A stretch of DNA of 53,384 nt, from positions 1 to 53,384 of the forward strand of contig RDDZ01000060.1 in the NCBI GenBank assembly GCA_003852775.1, written 5' to 3'. The DNA comes from Microbacteriaceae bacterium (GTDB taxonomy: Bacteria; Actinomycetota; Actinomycetes; Actinomycetales; Microbacteriaceae). The notes under the pieces were generated by a model. That model was not told where the DNA came from. It searched no databases and saw only the letters and a list, made by a program, of their open reading frames with translations. The position numbers were made by a program, and so were the translations under genes. The first letter of the stretch is position 1. Every line of letters begins with the position of its first letter. Below are positions 1-8,857 of this stretch, one piece after another.

Positions 1-24
1 GACGAGCAGCGGCACGAGATCCAC
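1..24 (-). CDS. possible 5' end of a minus-strand gene leaving the left edge
   Basis: A GTG at 24..22 opens a frame reading M-D-L-V-P-L-L-V up to the window edge. Six bases upstream lies TAGGGT (36..31), the same -10 hexamer and spacing seen before uppS. That makes a leaderless start plausible. Only eight codons are visible, so no function can be given, and the call rests on the promoter signature rather than on protein similarity. Confidence 0.3.
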
Positions 25-55
25 GAAGCGACCCTAACGCAGCCCGGATTCCGCG

Positions 56-877
56 CTACGACTGCGCGTCGGGAGCGGGCGACGGCGCATCGACGGCGGC
101 GCCGAAGCGGCGGGCGCGGCCGGAGTAGAGCTCGATCGCCCGCCAGAGGTCCTCGCGGCTGAAGTCGGGCCACAGGGTGTCGAGGAAGACCATCTCGGCA
201 TACGCCGACTGCCACAGCAGGAAGTTGCTCGTGCGCTGCTCCCCCGAGCTGCGCACGAAGAGGTCGACGTCGGGCATGTCAGGGATGTAGAGGTGCCGGG
301 CGATCGTCTTCTCGCCGATGCGATCGGGGTTGAGCCGGCCCGCGGCGACCTCGCGCGCGATGCCGCGCACGGCGTCCTGCAGCTCGGTGCGGCCGCCGTA
401 GTTGACGCACATGGTCAGCGTGAGCGTCGAGTTGTGCGCGGTGAGACGCTCGGCGAACTGGAGCTCGTCGATGACCGAGCGCCACAGCCTCGGGTGGCGC
501 CCCGCCCAGCGCACGCGGACGCCCCACTCGTTGAGCTGGTCGCGGCGGCGGTGCAGCACGTCGCGGTTGAAGCCCATGAGGAAGCGCACCTCGTCGGGGC
601 TGCGCTTCCAGTTCTCGGTCGAGAACGCGTAGACCGAGAGGTGCTTCACGCCGATCTGGATGGCGCCCGCGACGACGTCGAGGAGCGCCGCCTCCCCCGC
701 CTTGTGCCCCTCGATCCGGGTGAGGCCGCGGCGGTTGGCCCAGCGCCCGTTGCCGTCCATGACGATCGCGACGTGCTTGGGAACGGCGGATGCGGGCAGC
801 TCGGGCGGGTACTTCCCGGTCCAGTCGAGCGGCACGAAGTCGACCGCGTCGGGGTGGGTCTTGGGTACCGGTGCCAC
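56..877 (-). CDS. uppS: isoprenyl transferase (undecaprenyl diphosphate synthase family)
   Basis: This cis-prenyltransferase condenses isopentenyl diphosphate onto an allylic diphosphate to build the polyprenyl lipid carrier used in cell-wall synthesis. The 273-residue protein has the family's catalytic signature [14 protein letters not shown] near residue 40, then the [11 protein letters not shown] segment near residue 85, and C-terminal [15 protein letters not shown], which matches the diphosphate-binding R-x-x-GE-x-R-x-SNFL motif. Length is close to the usual 240-300 residues. The GTG start at 877 sits six bases after TAGGGT (889..884), so the mRNA is probably leaderless. It lies 36 bp downstream of recO on the same strand. 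Actinobacteria often carry several family members with different chain lengths, and the exact product length cannot be read from the sequence. Confidence 0.95.
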   Translation of the reverse strand: MAPVPKTHPDAVDFVPLDWTGKYPPELPASAVPKHVAIVMDGNGRWANRRGLTRIEGHKAGEAALLDVVAGAIQIGVKHLSVYAFSTENWKRSPDEVRFLMGFNRDVLHRRRDQLNEWGVRVRWAGRHPRLWRSVIDELQFAERLTAHNSTLTLTMCVNYGGRTELQDAVRGIAREVAAGRLNPDRIGEKTIARHLYIPDMPDVDLFVRSSGEQRTSNFLLWQSAYAEMVFLDTLWPDFSREDLWRAIELYSGRARRFGAAVDAPSPAPDAQS

Positions 878-883
878 ACCACG

Positions 884-889
884 ACCCTA
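884..889 (-). promoter_or_regulatory. -10 hexamer of uppS (leaderless)
   Basis: TAGGGT ends exactly six bases before the uppS GTG, so transcription would begin at or next to the start codon. No convincing -35 is visible. Confidence 0.5.
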
Positions 890-913
890 CGCCGCGCGGC
901 CCCGCATCCGACG

Positions 914-1645
914 CTAGGCGGTCGTGCGGTCGACGTGCTCGAGCGAGCGCAGGCCGCGCTCGAGGTGGAACTGCGTGTAGGCGGCCGTGATGCCGGAGGC
1001 CTGGGCGCGCGTGCGCTCGTCGGCCGCCTCCGCGGTCTCCCAGTCGCCCGCGAGCAGCGCCGCGAGCAGCCGGAGCGTCGCGGGGTCGAGACGGGGCGCA
1101 CCGGGCGGGGCCGCCTCATCCGACACGACGCCGCCGAGGTGCACGACGAAGGCGCTGTGCGGGCCCGGCGCGCCCGTGACGGCGCAGTCGACGAAGCTCG
1201 GCGCCCACCCGGCCACCGAGAGGGCGCGCAGCAGGTAGGAGTCGAGGGTGAGGCCCGGGGCGTGTTCGCCGCGACTCAGCGAACGCAGGGCCCCCACGAG
1301 CAGCAGGTAGTGCTGCAGGCCCGCCTCGTGGTCGGTGAGGCGGTCGGCCGTCTCGACCATCGCGTTCGCGGCCGTGTAACGCGCGTAGTCGCCCATGATG
1401 TCGCCGCCGTAGGGCCCGAGCATCTCGACCTGCTGCACGACGTCGAGGCTGCGGCCGATGTAGCACTGCACGTCGACGACCATGAACGGCTCGAGCCGCG
1501 CGCCGAAACGCGAGCCCGTACGGCGCACGCCCTTCGCGACGGCGCGGATCTTGCCGTGCTGCCGGCTGAGCATCGTGACGATGCGGTCGGCCTCACCCAG
1601 CTTGTGGGTGCGCAGCACGACGGCTTCGTCACGGTAGGTGGGCAC
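914..1645 (-). CDS. recO: DNA repair protein RecO
   Basis: RecO helps RecR load RecA onto SSB-coated single-stranded DNA in the RecFOR pathway. The 243-residue protein begins with the family's N-terminal OB-fold ([21 protein letters not shown], then [17 protein letters not shown]-like residues near 45-60) and continues with the helical C-terminal domain. GTG at 1645 was chosen because the conserved N-terminus starts there; an open frame continues upstream without similarity. Oddly, the C-terminal zinc-finger region is degenerate: FVDCAVTG keeps one of the first two cysteines, and [12 protein letters not shown] has Ser and Ala where many homologues have Cys. The start is 52 bp from the divergent sigma factor gene. 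Confidence 0.92.
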   Translation of the reverse strand: MPTYRDEAVVLRTHKLGEADRIVTMLSRQHGKIRAVAKGVRRTGSRFGARLEPFMVVDVQCYIGRSLDVVQQVEMLGPYGGDIMGDYARYTAANAMVETADRLTDHEAGLQHYLLLVGALRSLSRGEHAPGLTLDSYLLRALSVAGWAPSFVDCAVTGAPGPHSAFVVHLGGVVSDEAAPPGAPRLDPATLRLLAALLAGDWETAEAADERTRAQASGITAAYTQFHLERGLRSLEHVDRTTA

Positions 1646-1697
1646 GCTCCATTGTCGCGCGCCGGGCTGACATCCGCCCGGATGCCATGATGGGGGC

Positions 1698-2576
1698 GTG
1701 GCGACGGATGCACTGACGGTCTTCGAGACCGTGCGGCCGCGACTGTTCGGCATCGCGTACCGGATGATGGGCACCGTCTCCGAGGCCGAGGACCTCGTGC
1801 AGGAGGCCTGGCTGCGCTGGCAGGGCGCCGACCGCGGCGAGGTGCGCGAACCCGCCGCGTTCCTCGCGACGACCGTCACGCGTCTCGCCCTCAACGAGCT
1901 CGAGTCGGCGCGCGCCCGTCGCGAGCAGTACGTCGGCCCGTGGCTGCCCGAGCCCGTCGACACCTCCGCCGACCCGGCGCTCGGCGCCGAGCGCGCGGAG
2001 GCGCTCTCCTTCGCCGTGCTCATGCTGCTCGAGCGCCTCCCGCCCGCCGAGCGCGCCGCCTACGTGCTGCACGAGGCCTTCGACTACCCGTACCGCCGCA
2101 TCGCGGAGGTGCTCGAGACGAGCGAGGCCAACGCGCGTCAGCTCGCGAGCCGGGCGCGCGCCCACCTCGCGCGCGAGCGCGCCGCATCCGTCACCCCCGC
2201 CGAGCGGGAGCGGTTGCTGGGCGCCTTCCTCGCCGCGGCGCAGACGGGCGACCTCGAGGGGCTCGAGGCCGTGCTGTCGGAGGACATCGTGGCGTTCTCG
2301 GACGGCGGCGGAGCCGTCCACGCGGCCCGCCGACCCGTCGTCGGCCGCGAGAAGGTCGCCGCCTACCTGCTGGGCGTCGTCGACAAGTTCCTCGACGGCG
2401 TCGCGTTCGTGCCCGCCGCCTACAACGGCGACCTCGCGTTCGTGGGCGTGCGCGCGGGCGCCCCCATGTCGGTGTTCGCGCTCGACTTCGGGCCCGACGG
2501 CATCCGCGGCTTCTACAACGTCATGAATCCGGCCAAGCTGTCACGAATCGAGGTGCTGTCCGGTCACAGCGGGTGA
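1698..2576 (+). CDS. sigJ: ECF41-type RNA polymerase sigma factor (SigJ family)
   Basis: This is an extracytoplasmic-function sigma factor of 292 residues. Region sigma-2 ([26 protein letters not shown]) lies near residues 13-40, and sigma-4 ([30 protein letters not shown]) near 108-140. A C-terminal SnoaL-like domain of about 120 residues follows. Three short motifs known for ECF41 proteins are present: WLPEP in the linker (about residue 77), DGGG in the SnoaL domain (about 200), and NPAKL (NPDKL-type) near the end. In this group the C-terminal domain replaces an anti-sigma factor and tunes activity. The epimerase gene immediately downstream is the kind of partner normally found with ECF41. 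GTG start; CATGAT lies six bases upstream. Confidence 0.93.
   Translation: MATDALTVFETVRPRLFGIAYRMMGTVSEAEDLVQEAWLRWQGADRGEVREPAAFLATTVTRLALNELESARARREQYVGPWLPEPVDTSADPALGAERAEALSFAVLMLLERLPPAERAAYVLHEAFDYPYRRIAEVLETSEANARQLASRARAHLARERAASVTPAERERLLGAFLAAAQTGDLEGLEAVLSEDIVAFSDGGGAVHAARRPVVGREKVAAYLLGVVDKFLDGVAFVPAAYNGDLAFVGVRAGAPMSVFALDFGPDGIRGFYNVMNPAKLSRIEVLSGHSG
2539..2565 (+). promoter_or_regulatory. candidate ECF41-dependent promoter inside the 3' end of sigJ
   Basis: TGTCACG (2539-2545), then 16 bases, then GGTC (2562-2565). The published ECF41 target is close to TGTCACA, a spacer of about 16, then CGTC. The match is therefore two bases off, at the right distance from the epimerase start at 2597. 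It would make the sigma factor drive its own partner gene. Confidence 0.4.
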
Positions 2577-2596
2577 ACCTCCACGAAAGGACACCC

Positions 2597-3334
2597 ATGG
2601 ACATCCTCGTCACCGGCGGCACCGGCCGCCTCGGCCGTCACGTCGTCCCCGCGCTCCGCGACCGCGGACACGAGGTGCGCGTGCTGAGCAGACGGCAGGG
2701 ACCGGGGCACGTGGTCGGCGACCTCGGCACGGGCGCCGGCATCGCACCGGCGGTCGCGGGCGTCGACACGGTCGTGCACCTCGCGTCGACGTCGAAGAAC
2801 GACGACCGGCAGACGCGCACGCTGCTCGACGCCCTCGACGGATCGCGCACCCACCTCGTCTATATCTCGATCGTCGGCGTCGACCGGGTGCCGCTCGGCC
2901 TCTACCGCTCGAAGCTCGCCGCCGAGAAGGCGATCGCCGCGTCCGGGATCCCGCACACGATCATCCGCGTCACCCAGTTCCACGACTTCATCGTGAGCAT
3001 GTACCTCGCGCCCCAGCGGCACCTGCCCGTCACGTGCGTCCTCCCCGGCACCGTGCAGCCGATCGACCTGCGCGACGTCGCGGCGCGCATGGTGGAGCTC
3101 GTCGAGTCGGGGCCCTCGGGCCGCGTCGCCGACCTCGCCGGGCCGGAGACGCGCACGCTCGCGGAGTTCGCGGGCGAGTGGCAGCGTTCCCTCGGCGTGC
3201 GGCGCCCCATCTGGACGCTGCGCCTGCCGATCGGCTTCGTACGAGGGGTGGCCGCGGGCGGCCTCACGACGGGGCGCCCGGGCGACGGCCGCATCACCTT
3301 CGCCGAGTTCCTCGCCGCCGAGTCGGCCCGATGA
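2597..3334 (+). CDS. NAD(P)-binding epimerase/NmrA-like protein (COE partner of ECF41)
   Basis: This is a short-chain dehydrogenase-like protein of 245 residues. Its N-terminus ILVTGGTGRLGRHVVPALRD carries the GxxGxxG nucleotide-binding loop (residues 6-13), followed by VHLASTSK and a YRSKLAAEKA segment in the position of the catalytic Tyr-Lys region, then ITFAEFLA near the end. The substrate is unknown. ECF41 sigma factors are typically next to carboxymuconolactone decarboxylase, oxidoreductase or epimerase (COE) genes, and this is the epimerase type. The ATG is preceded by AAAGGA at seven bases. Its TGA overlaps the ATG of the next gene (ATGA), so the two are translationally coupled. Confidence 0.88.
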   Translation: MDILVTGGTGRLGRHVVPALRDRGHEVRVLSRRQGPGHVVGDLGTGAGIAPAVAGVDTVVHLASTSKNDDRQTRTLLDALDGSRTHLVYISIVGVDRVPLGLYRSKLAAEKAIAASGIPHTIIRVTQFHDFIVSMYLAPQRHLPVTCVLPGTVQPIDLRDVAARMVELVESGPSGRVADLAGPETRTLAEFAGEWQRSLGVRRPIWTLRLPIGFVRGVAAGGLTTGRPGDGRITFAEFLAAESAR

Positions 3335-3819
3335 CGGCGCTCACCCGCGTCGCGCTCGCGCTCCTCGCCGCCGCGGAGCTGCTCGTCGGCGCCTGGAACC
3401 AATTCTGGCCCGACGGCTTCTACGCGCACTTCCCCACCGTGTCGCTCGACCCCGAGTACAGCGAGCACTACGCGCGCGACTTCGGCGGCGCGACGCTCGG
3501 CATCGCGGTCGTGCTCATCGCCGCCCTCATCCACCCCACGGGGGTGCTCGCGACGACCGCGGGAGTCGCCTACACGGTGTTCGCGATCCCCCATCTCGTC
3601 TTCCACGTGACGCACCTGCACCACGCGGGACCGGCGGATGTCGCGTTCCTGATCGGCGCGAACGGCTCGTTCGCCCTCCTCGGGCTGCTCGTCGTCGTGC
3701 TGGGCGTGCTACGAATGGGGCGTGACCGACGCCGTCTTCGTGCTCCCGCTGTGGATGGACCTGCTCGCGGTGGGGATCGGCAGCGTGCAGGGGGCGGCGT
3801 TCGCGGCCCAGTTCCGTGA
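3331..3819 (+). CDS. small membrane protein of unknown function
   Basis: I do not recognise a named family. The 162-residue protein has about four hydrophobic segments (near residues 5-20, 52-68, 72-90 and 105-125) with a histidine-rich loop IPHLVFHVTHLHH between the third and fourth. The start ATG overlaps the epimerase stop (ATGA), so it belongs to the sigJ operon. After the fourth segment the reading frame runs on for about 35 Arg/Gly-rich residues that overlap the next gene by 98 bp. That tail looks like non-conserved read-on rather than a domain. Possible roles are only guesswork. Confidence 0.7.
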   Translation: MTALTRVALALLAAAELLVGAWNQFWPDGFYAHFPTVSLDPEYSEHYARDFGGATLGIAVVLIAALIHPTGVLATTAGVAYTVFAIPHLVFHVTHLHHAGPADVAFLIGANGSFALLGLLVVVLGVLRMGRDRRRLRAPAVDGPARGGDRQRAGGGVRGPVP

Positions 3820-4411
3820 TCGCAGGCTCGATCTGCTCGGCGTAGCGATCGTCGGCATCGCGACGGGCTTCGGCGGCGGTCTGCTGCGCGACATCCTGCT
3901 CGGCCACGTGCCGCTCGCGCTGCAGAGCAACTGGTACCTGCCCGTGGCGACGGTCGCGGCGCTCGTCGGCATGCTGCTGCAGCGCCTCGTGCACAAGCTC
4001 GGTGTCACGCTCAACGTGCTCGACGCCGTGTCGATCGGCCTCTTCGGGGCGCTCGGCACGACCAAGGCGCTCGCGGCGGGCCTCCCCGAGGTGCCCGCGG
4101 TGTTCGTCGGCGCGATCGCCGCGGTGGGCGGCTCCGTGCTGCGCGACCTGCTGCTCAACCTGCCGATCGCGATCATGCAGGTCGGCTCGCTCTACGCGGT
4201 CGCCGCGATCGTGGGATCCGCGACGCTCGTCGTGCTCGACCGCTTCGGCGTCGACGTGCTCGTCTCGGGCATCGTCTGCGTCGTCGTGACGTTCGGGGTG
4301 CGGGTGCTCGCCGTGGTGTTCCACTGGACGCTCCCCGAGCAACGGCACCTGCCGACGGGCGCCATCCGCATCATCCGACGCCCGAAGCCGAAGAAGAGCG
4401 ACGCGGAGTGA
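3722..4411 (+). CDS. trimeric intracellular cation channel (TRIC/UPF0126) family membrane protein
   Basis: The 229-residue protein carries the two repeated TRIC modules of about 90 residues. Each has the glycine-rich signature: GFGGGLLRDILLG near residue 58 and AVGGSVLRDLLLN near residue 143. There are about seven hydrophobic segments. Bacterial relatives form trimeric potassium-permeable channels, though the role in this organism is unknown. The basic C-terminus RRPKPKKSD is probably cytoplasmic. The GTG start is within the tail of the preceding gene, with TACGAA six bases upstream as a weak -10. A later start would cut into the first membrane segment. Confidence 0.88.
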   Translation: MTDAVFVLPLWMDLLAVGIGSVQGAAFAAQFRDRRLDLLGVAIVGIATGFGGGLLRDILLGHVPLALQSNWYLPVATVAALVGMLLQRLVHKLGVTLNVLDAVSIGLFGALGTTKALAAGLPEVPAVFVGAIAAVGGSVLRDLLLNLPIAIMQVGSLYAVAAIVGSATLVVLDRFGVDVLVSGIVCVVVTFGVRVLAVVFHWTLPEQRHLPTGAIRIIRRPKPKKSDAE

Positions 4412-4415
4412 TCGC

Positions 4416-4479
4416 CCGGGAGGACGACACGCGACCGTCGGGCCTTGTGGGCCCTGGGCGCGGCGGGTCGTCCTCCCGG
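4416..4479. terminator. bidirectional hairpin between convergent TRIC gene and leuA
   Basis: A perfect 13-bp inverted repeat (arms 4416-4428 and 4467-4479, CCGGGAGGACGAC type) encloses a 38-base loop that itself can fold through GGGCC/GGCCC. It lies between two convergent genes and has no T-run. It is probably a shared terminator. Confidence 0.6.
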
Positions 4480-4501
4480 ACGAAGAACGGGACCCGCGTC
4501 G

Positions 4502-6289
<1,788 letters not shown>

Positions 6290-6306
6290 TCAGCCAACGA
6301 CGAACT

Positions 6307-6345
6307 CCGCGACGGGGAAGGCCTGAGAGTTAGGCCCCGTCGCGG
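6307..6345 (-). promoter_or_regulatory. attenuator-like hairpin in the leuA leader
   Basis: On the leuA mRNA a stem with arms at 6345-6335 and 6317-6307 (11 bp, CCGCGACGGGG type) surrounds a small inner helix (GGCCT/AGGCC). The 5' arm overlaps codons 11-14 and the stop of the leader peptide, so ribosome position on the leucine codons would change folding. No U-run follows. The leader could therefore act by Rho-linked or translational control rather than as a classic intrinsic terminator. Confidence 0.65.
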
Positions 6346-6374
6346 CAGCTAAGAAGAAGCAGGCCGAAGCGCAC
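6330..6374 (-). CDS. leuL: leucine leader peptide upstream of leuA
   Basis: A 14-codon frame starts with GTG at 6374 and encodes M-R-F-G-L-L-L-L-S-C-R-D-G-A before TAA. Codons 5-8 are four leucines in a row (one CTG, three CTT), with CTT otherwise rare in this high-GC window. TAACCT lies exactly six bases upstream, so the peptide would be translated from a leaderless transcript. The stop codon falls inside the downstream hairpin. This is the layout of amino-acid-sensing attenuators, and such leaders before leuA have been described in Actinobacteria. Confidence 0.75.
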   Translation of the reverse strand: MRFGLLLLSCRDGA

Positions 6375-6380
6375 GGGGAA

Positions 6381-6386
6381 AGGTTA
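6381..6386 (-). promoter_or_regulatory. -10 hexamer of the leuL-leuA transcript
   Basis: TAACCT ends six bases before the leader peptide GTG at 6374. No clear -35 is seen. Confidence 0.55.
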
Positions 6387-6430
6387 GCACTGCTGCGGGA
6401 GCGGGTCCGCATGCGACGACGCGGATGCCG

Positions 6431-6457
6431 GGGCCGCGGGAGGGGGATCCGCGACCC
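6431..6457 (-). terminator. hairpin downstream of the ABC permease gene
   Basis: Arms 6431-6439 and 6449-6457 pair over nine bases (one G-T) with a nine-base loop, 11 bp past the permease stop codon. It may separate the exporter transcript from the leuA leader promoter. Confidence 0.45.
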
Positions 6458-6467
6458 CGGCGGGCGC

Positions 6468-7880
6468 TCACTCGACCGCGAGCGCCGTGATGGGCGACAC
6501 GCGCGTCGCGCGGCGGGCCGGCGTGACGGTCGCGGCCGCGGTGAGCACCGCGGCGGCGACCACGACGATCGCGAGGATCGTCCAGGGCACGCCCGGCGCC
6601 ACGATCCCCGGCATGCCGCGGGCCGAGCCGAGCAGCGACTGCGCGCCGACCCAGCCGTAGAACGCGCCGAGCACGAGGCCGACGAGCACGGCGGTGGCGG
6701 TGAGCTGCACGCTCTCGGAGAGGATCATGCGGCGCAGCTGGCCGCGCGAGAACCCGAGCGCCCGGAGCAGGCCGAGCTCGCGCGTGCGCTGCAGCACGCT
6801 CAGCGACAGCGCGTTGACGAGGCCGACGGCCGCGATGAGCGCACTCACGCCGATGAGCACCGAGAACACGGCGGTGATGCTGTCGATGATCGACTCGGTG
6901 CCCGCATAGACCCCGGGCTCGTTCGCGGACGCCTCGCGCATGAGGTTGCGGAAGCTCTCCATCGTCACGCCGAACATCGTCACGAGGGTCACGCCGATGA
7001 CGACGCCGATCGTGGTGCGCGAGGCGCGCTCCGGGTAGCGGAGGGCGTTCGCGGCGGCGAGGCGGGCCGAGGGCGAGCGGCCGAGCATCCGTCCGACCAG
7101 CTTGAGGGCGGGCGGCATGACGATGTGCGCGCCGATGATGACGCCCGTGAACGACAGGATGCCGCCGACGACGCCGATGAGCACCGCGAGGGGCGTCATG
7201 AGACCGAGGAGCATCGAGAGCACGAGGATCGCGGTGCCGACCGAGAAGAGGGCGATCGCGACGGCGTTGCGGCCGGGGCGCGCCTTGAGCTCGTCGTGCG
7301 AGAGCGGCTGCGAGCCGGCGATCGCCTGGAGCGGCGTGACGGTGAGCACGCGGCGCGATCCGATCCACGCGGCGAGCCACGTCGTGAGCACGACCGTGAC
7401 GACCGGGAACAGGAGGCCGACGTCCGCCCAGCCGTGCGGGATGTCGGGCATCCAGCCGAGGAGCACGGCGAGGCGCTCGAGCCCGATCGCGAGGCCGGTG
7501 CCGACGGCGGCGCCGGCGACCGAGCCGATGAGTCCCACGACGAGGCCCTCTCGGGCGACGGCGCGGCGCTGCTGGCGCGCGCTCGAGCCGATGAGGCGCA
7601 GGAGCGCGATCGTGCGGGCGCGGCCGGCGACGATCGTGGCGAAGGTGTTCGAGGTGACGATCGAGCCGACGTACACGGCGATCACGATGAACACCCAGGC
7701 CACGATCGTGAGCATCAGCAGGGCGGTGCCGCTCGAACCGGTCACGGGATCGGCCGAGATGGCGTCGCCGAGGGCGCCCGTGACCTGAAGGAGCGACACC
7801 CCGAACGCCGACGACAGCAGGGCGACGAGGATCGACGAGGCGTGCTCGCGCAGCCCCGTCGAGGTGGATCCGGCCGCCAT
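6468..7880 (-). CDS. ABC transporter permease, FtsX/MacB-like
   Basis: This is a membrane permease of 470 residues with two FtsX-type domains. The first spans roughly residues 55-150 (containing RTIALLRLIGSSARQQRRAVARE) and the second about 320-465 (containing RTRELGLLRALGFSRGQLRRMILSE). The paired arginine-rich coupling segments are typical of MacB-type exporters. There are about eight membrane segments and no large extracellular domain. The ATG at 7880 overlaps the ATPase stop (TGATG). A GTG three bases earlier is an equally possible start. It works with the adjacent ATPase, and the substrate is unknown. The neighbouring two-component system suggests a role in export or in envelope/antibiotic response. 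Confidence 0.9.
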   Translation of the reverse strand: MAAGSTSTGLREHASSILVALLSSAFGVSLLQVTGALGDAISADPVTGSSGTALLMLTIVAWVFIVIAVYVGSIVTSNTFATIVAGRARTIALLRLIGSSARQQRRAVAREGLVVGLIGSVAGAAVGTGLAIGLERLAVLLGWMPDIPHGWADVGLLFPVVTVVLTTWLAAWIGSRRVLTVTPLQAIAGSQPLSHDELKARPGRNAVAIALFSVGTAILVLSMLLGLMTPLAVLIGVVGGILSFTGVIIGAHIVMPPALKLVGRMLGRSPSARLAAANALRYPERASRTTIGVVIGVTLVTMFGVTMESFRNLMREASANEPGVYAGTESIIDSITAVFSVLIGVSALIAAVGLVNALSLSVLQRTRELGLLRALGFSRGQLRRMILSESVQLTATAVLVGLVLGAFYGWVGAQSLLGSARGMPGIVAPGVPWTILAIVVVAAAVLTAAATVTPARRATRVSPITALAVE

Positions 7881-8665
7881 CACGCCACCTGCTCCATGGT
7901 GAGCATGAACGACGCGATCTCGGAGGCCTCCATGCGGGCGCGGTCGGAGACGACGCGGCCGTCGGCGAGGAAGATCACCCGGTCGGCGTAGCTCGCGGCG
8001 ACGGGGTCGTGCGTCACCATCGCGATCGACTGGCCGTAGCTGCGCGTAGCCGCCTGCAGCACCTGCAGCACCTCACGGCTCGTGCGGGAGTCGAGGTTGC
8101 CCGTCGGCTCGTCGGCGAAGACGAGCTCGGGGCGCGTGACGAGGGCGCGCGCGATCGCGACGCGCTGCTGCTGACCGCCGGAGAGCTCGTGCGGGCGGTG
8201 GCTCAGGCGTGCGTCGAGGCCGAGCACGTTCTCGAGCTCGTCGATCCACTCGCGCTCGCGCACGCTCGGCGTGCGGCCGTCGAGCTCGAAGGGAAGCAGG
8301 AGGTTGCCCTCCACGTCGAGCGTCGGCACGAGGTTGAAGGCCTGGAACACGAAGCCGACACGGCGGCGGCGCAGCAGCGTGAGCTGGTCGTCGCCGAGTC
8401 GGCCGATCTCGGTGTCGCCGAGCCAGACGCGCCCCGAGCTGGGCGAGTCGAGGCCGGCCATGATGTGCATGAGGGTCGACTTGCCGGAGCCCGAGGGTCC
8501 CATGATCGCGGTGAACTCACCCCGGCGGATGCCGAGGGTCACCTCGCGGAGGGCGCCGACGCGCGCGCCGTGGGCGCCGTAGCTCTTGGTGAGGTTCTCG
8601 ACGCGGGCGACGAGGCCCGCGGTGGCGGGCTCGGCCGCGGTCGGGATGCTGGTGGTGATGTCCAT
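7880..8665 (-). CDS. ABC transporter ATP-binding protein, LolD/MacB type
   Basis: This is the nucleotide-binding subunit (261 residues) of the exporter formed with the next gene. Walker A is GPSGSGKST near residue 57, the Q-loop region [14 protein letters not shown] is near 103, the signature motif is LSGGQQQR near 160, Walker B is [13 protein letters not shown] near 180, and the switch histidine is in VTHDP near 215. The upstream sequence TACCGT lies exactly six bases before the ATG, so this gene has its own leaderless promoter. A CATCC-N7-GGATG inverted repeat about 56-72 bp upstream of the start could bind the neighbouring response regulator. Confidence 0.93.
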   Translation of the reverse strand: MDITTSIPTAAEPATAGLVARVENLTKSYGAHGARVGALREVTLGIRRGEFTAIMGPSGSGKSTLMHIMAGLDSPSSGRVWLGDTEIGRLGDDQLTLLRRRRVGFVFQAFNLVPTLDVEGNLLLPFELDGRTPSVREREWIDELENVLGLDARLSHRPHELSGGQQQRVAIARALVTRPELVFADEPTGNLDSRTSREVLQVLQAATRSYGQSIAMVTHDPVAASYADRVIFLADGRVVSDRARMEASEIASFMLTMEQVA

Positions 8666-8671
8666 GCTTCG

Positions 8672-8737
8672 ACGGTAGGAACCGCACCCCGTCGCGCGCG
8701 TCCACCTGGCTGGGGCATCCCATCCGTCTGGAGGATG
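8672..8737 (-). promoter_or_regulatory. promoter and candidate regulator site of the ABC exporter
   Basis: The -10 TACCGT is at 8677..8672, six bases before the ATG. A short inverted repeat CATCC (8721-8725), seven bases, GGATG (8733-8737) sits where a LuxR-type activator could bind. The half-sites are only five bases, so the operator call is weak. Confidence 0.35.
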
Positions 8738-8752
8738 ATGTGGCCCTCGCCC

Positions 8753-8792
8753 GCTGGTTGAGTAGCGGCGTCAGCCGCGTGTCGAAACCAGC
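8753..8792. repeat. REP-like palindromic repeat, copy 1
   Basis: This 40-bp element opens with GCTGGTTGAGTAGC, has a central GGC/GCC hairpin, and closes with GTGTCGAAACCAGC. The ends GCTGGTT and AACCAGC pair. Copy 2 follows in inverse orientation 16 bp further on. Together they lie between the response regulator gene and the ABC promoter. Confidence 0.8.
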
Positions 8793-8808
8793 CCGAGGTC
8801 AGACGTGG

Positions 8809-8849
8809 GCTGGTATCAACACGCCCGCTGCGCGGGCTACTCAACAAGC
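8809..8849. repeat. REP-like palindromic repeat, copy 2 (inverse)
   Basis: This 41-bp inverse copy of the same element reads GCTGGTATCAACACG, then central CCCGC/GCGGG, then GGCTACTCAACAAGC. It carries a few mismatches in the outer arms compared with the copies at 36 kb. Confidence 0.75.
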
Positions 8850-8857
8850 GAGAAGGC

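Noticed and set aside
3331-3819. Naming the small membrane protein as a known transporter family
   Set aside because: Only hydrophobic segments and a His-rich loop are visible, which is not enough to assign a family.
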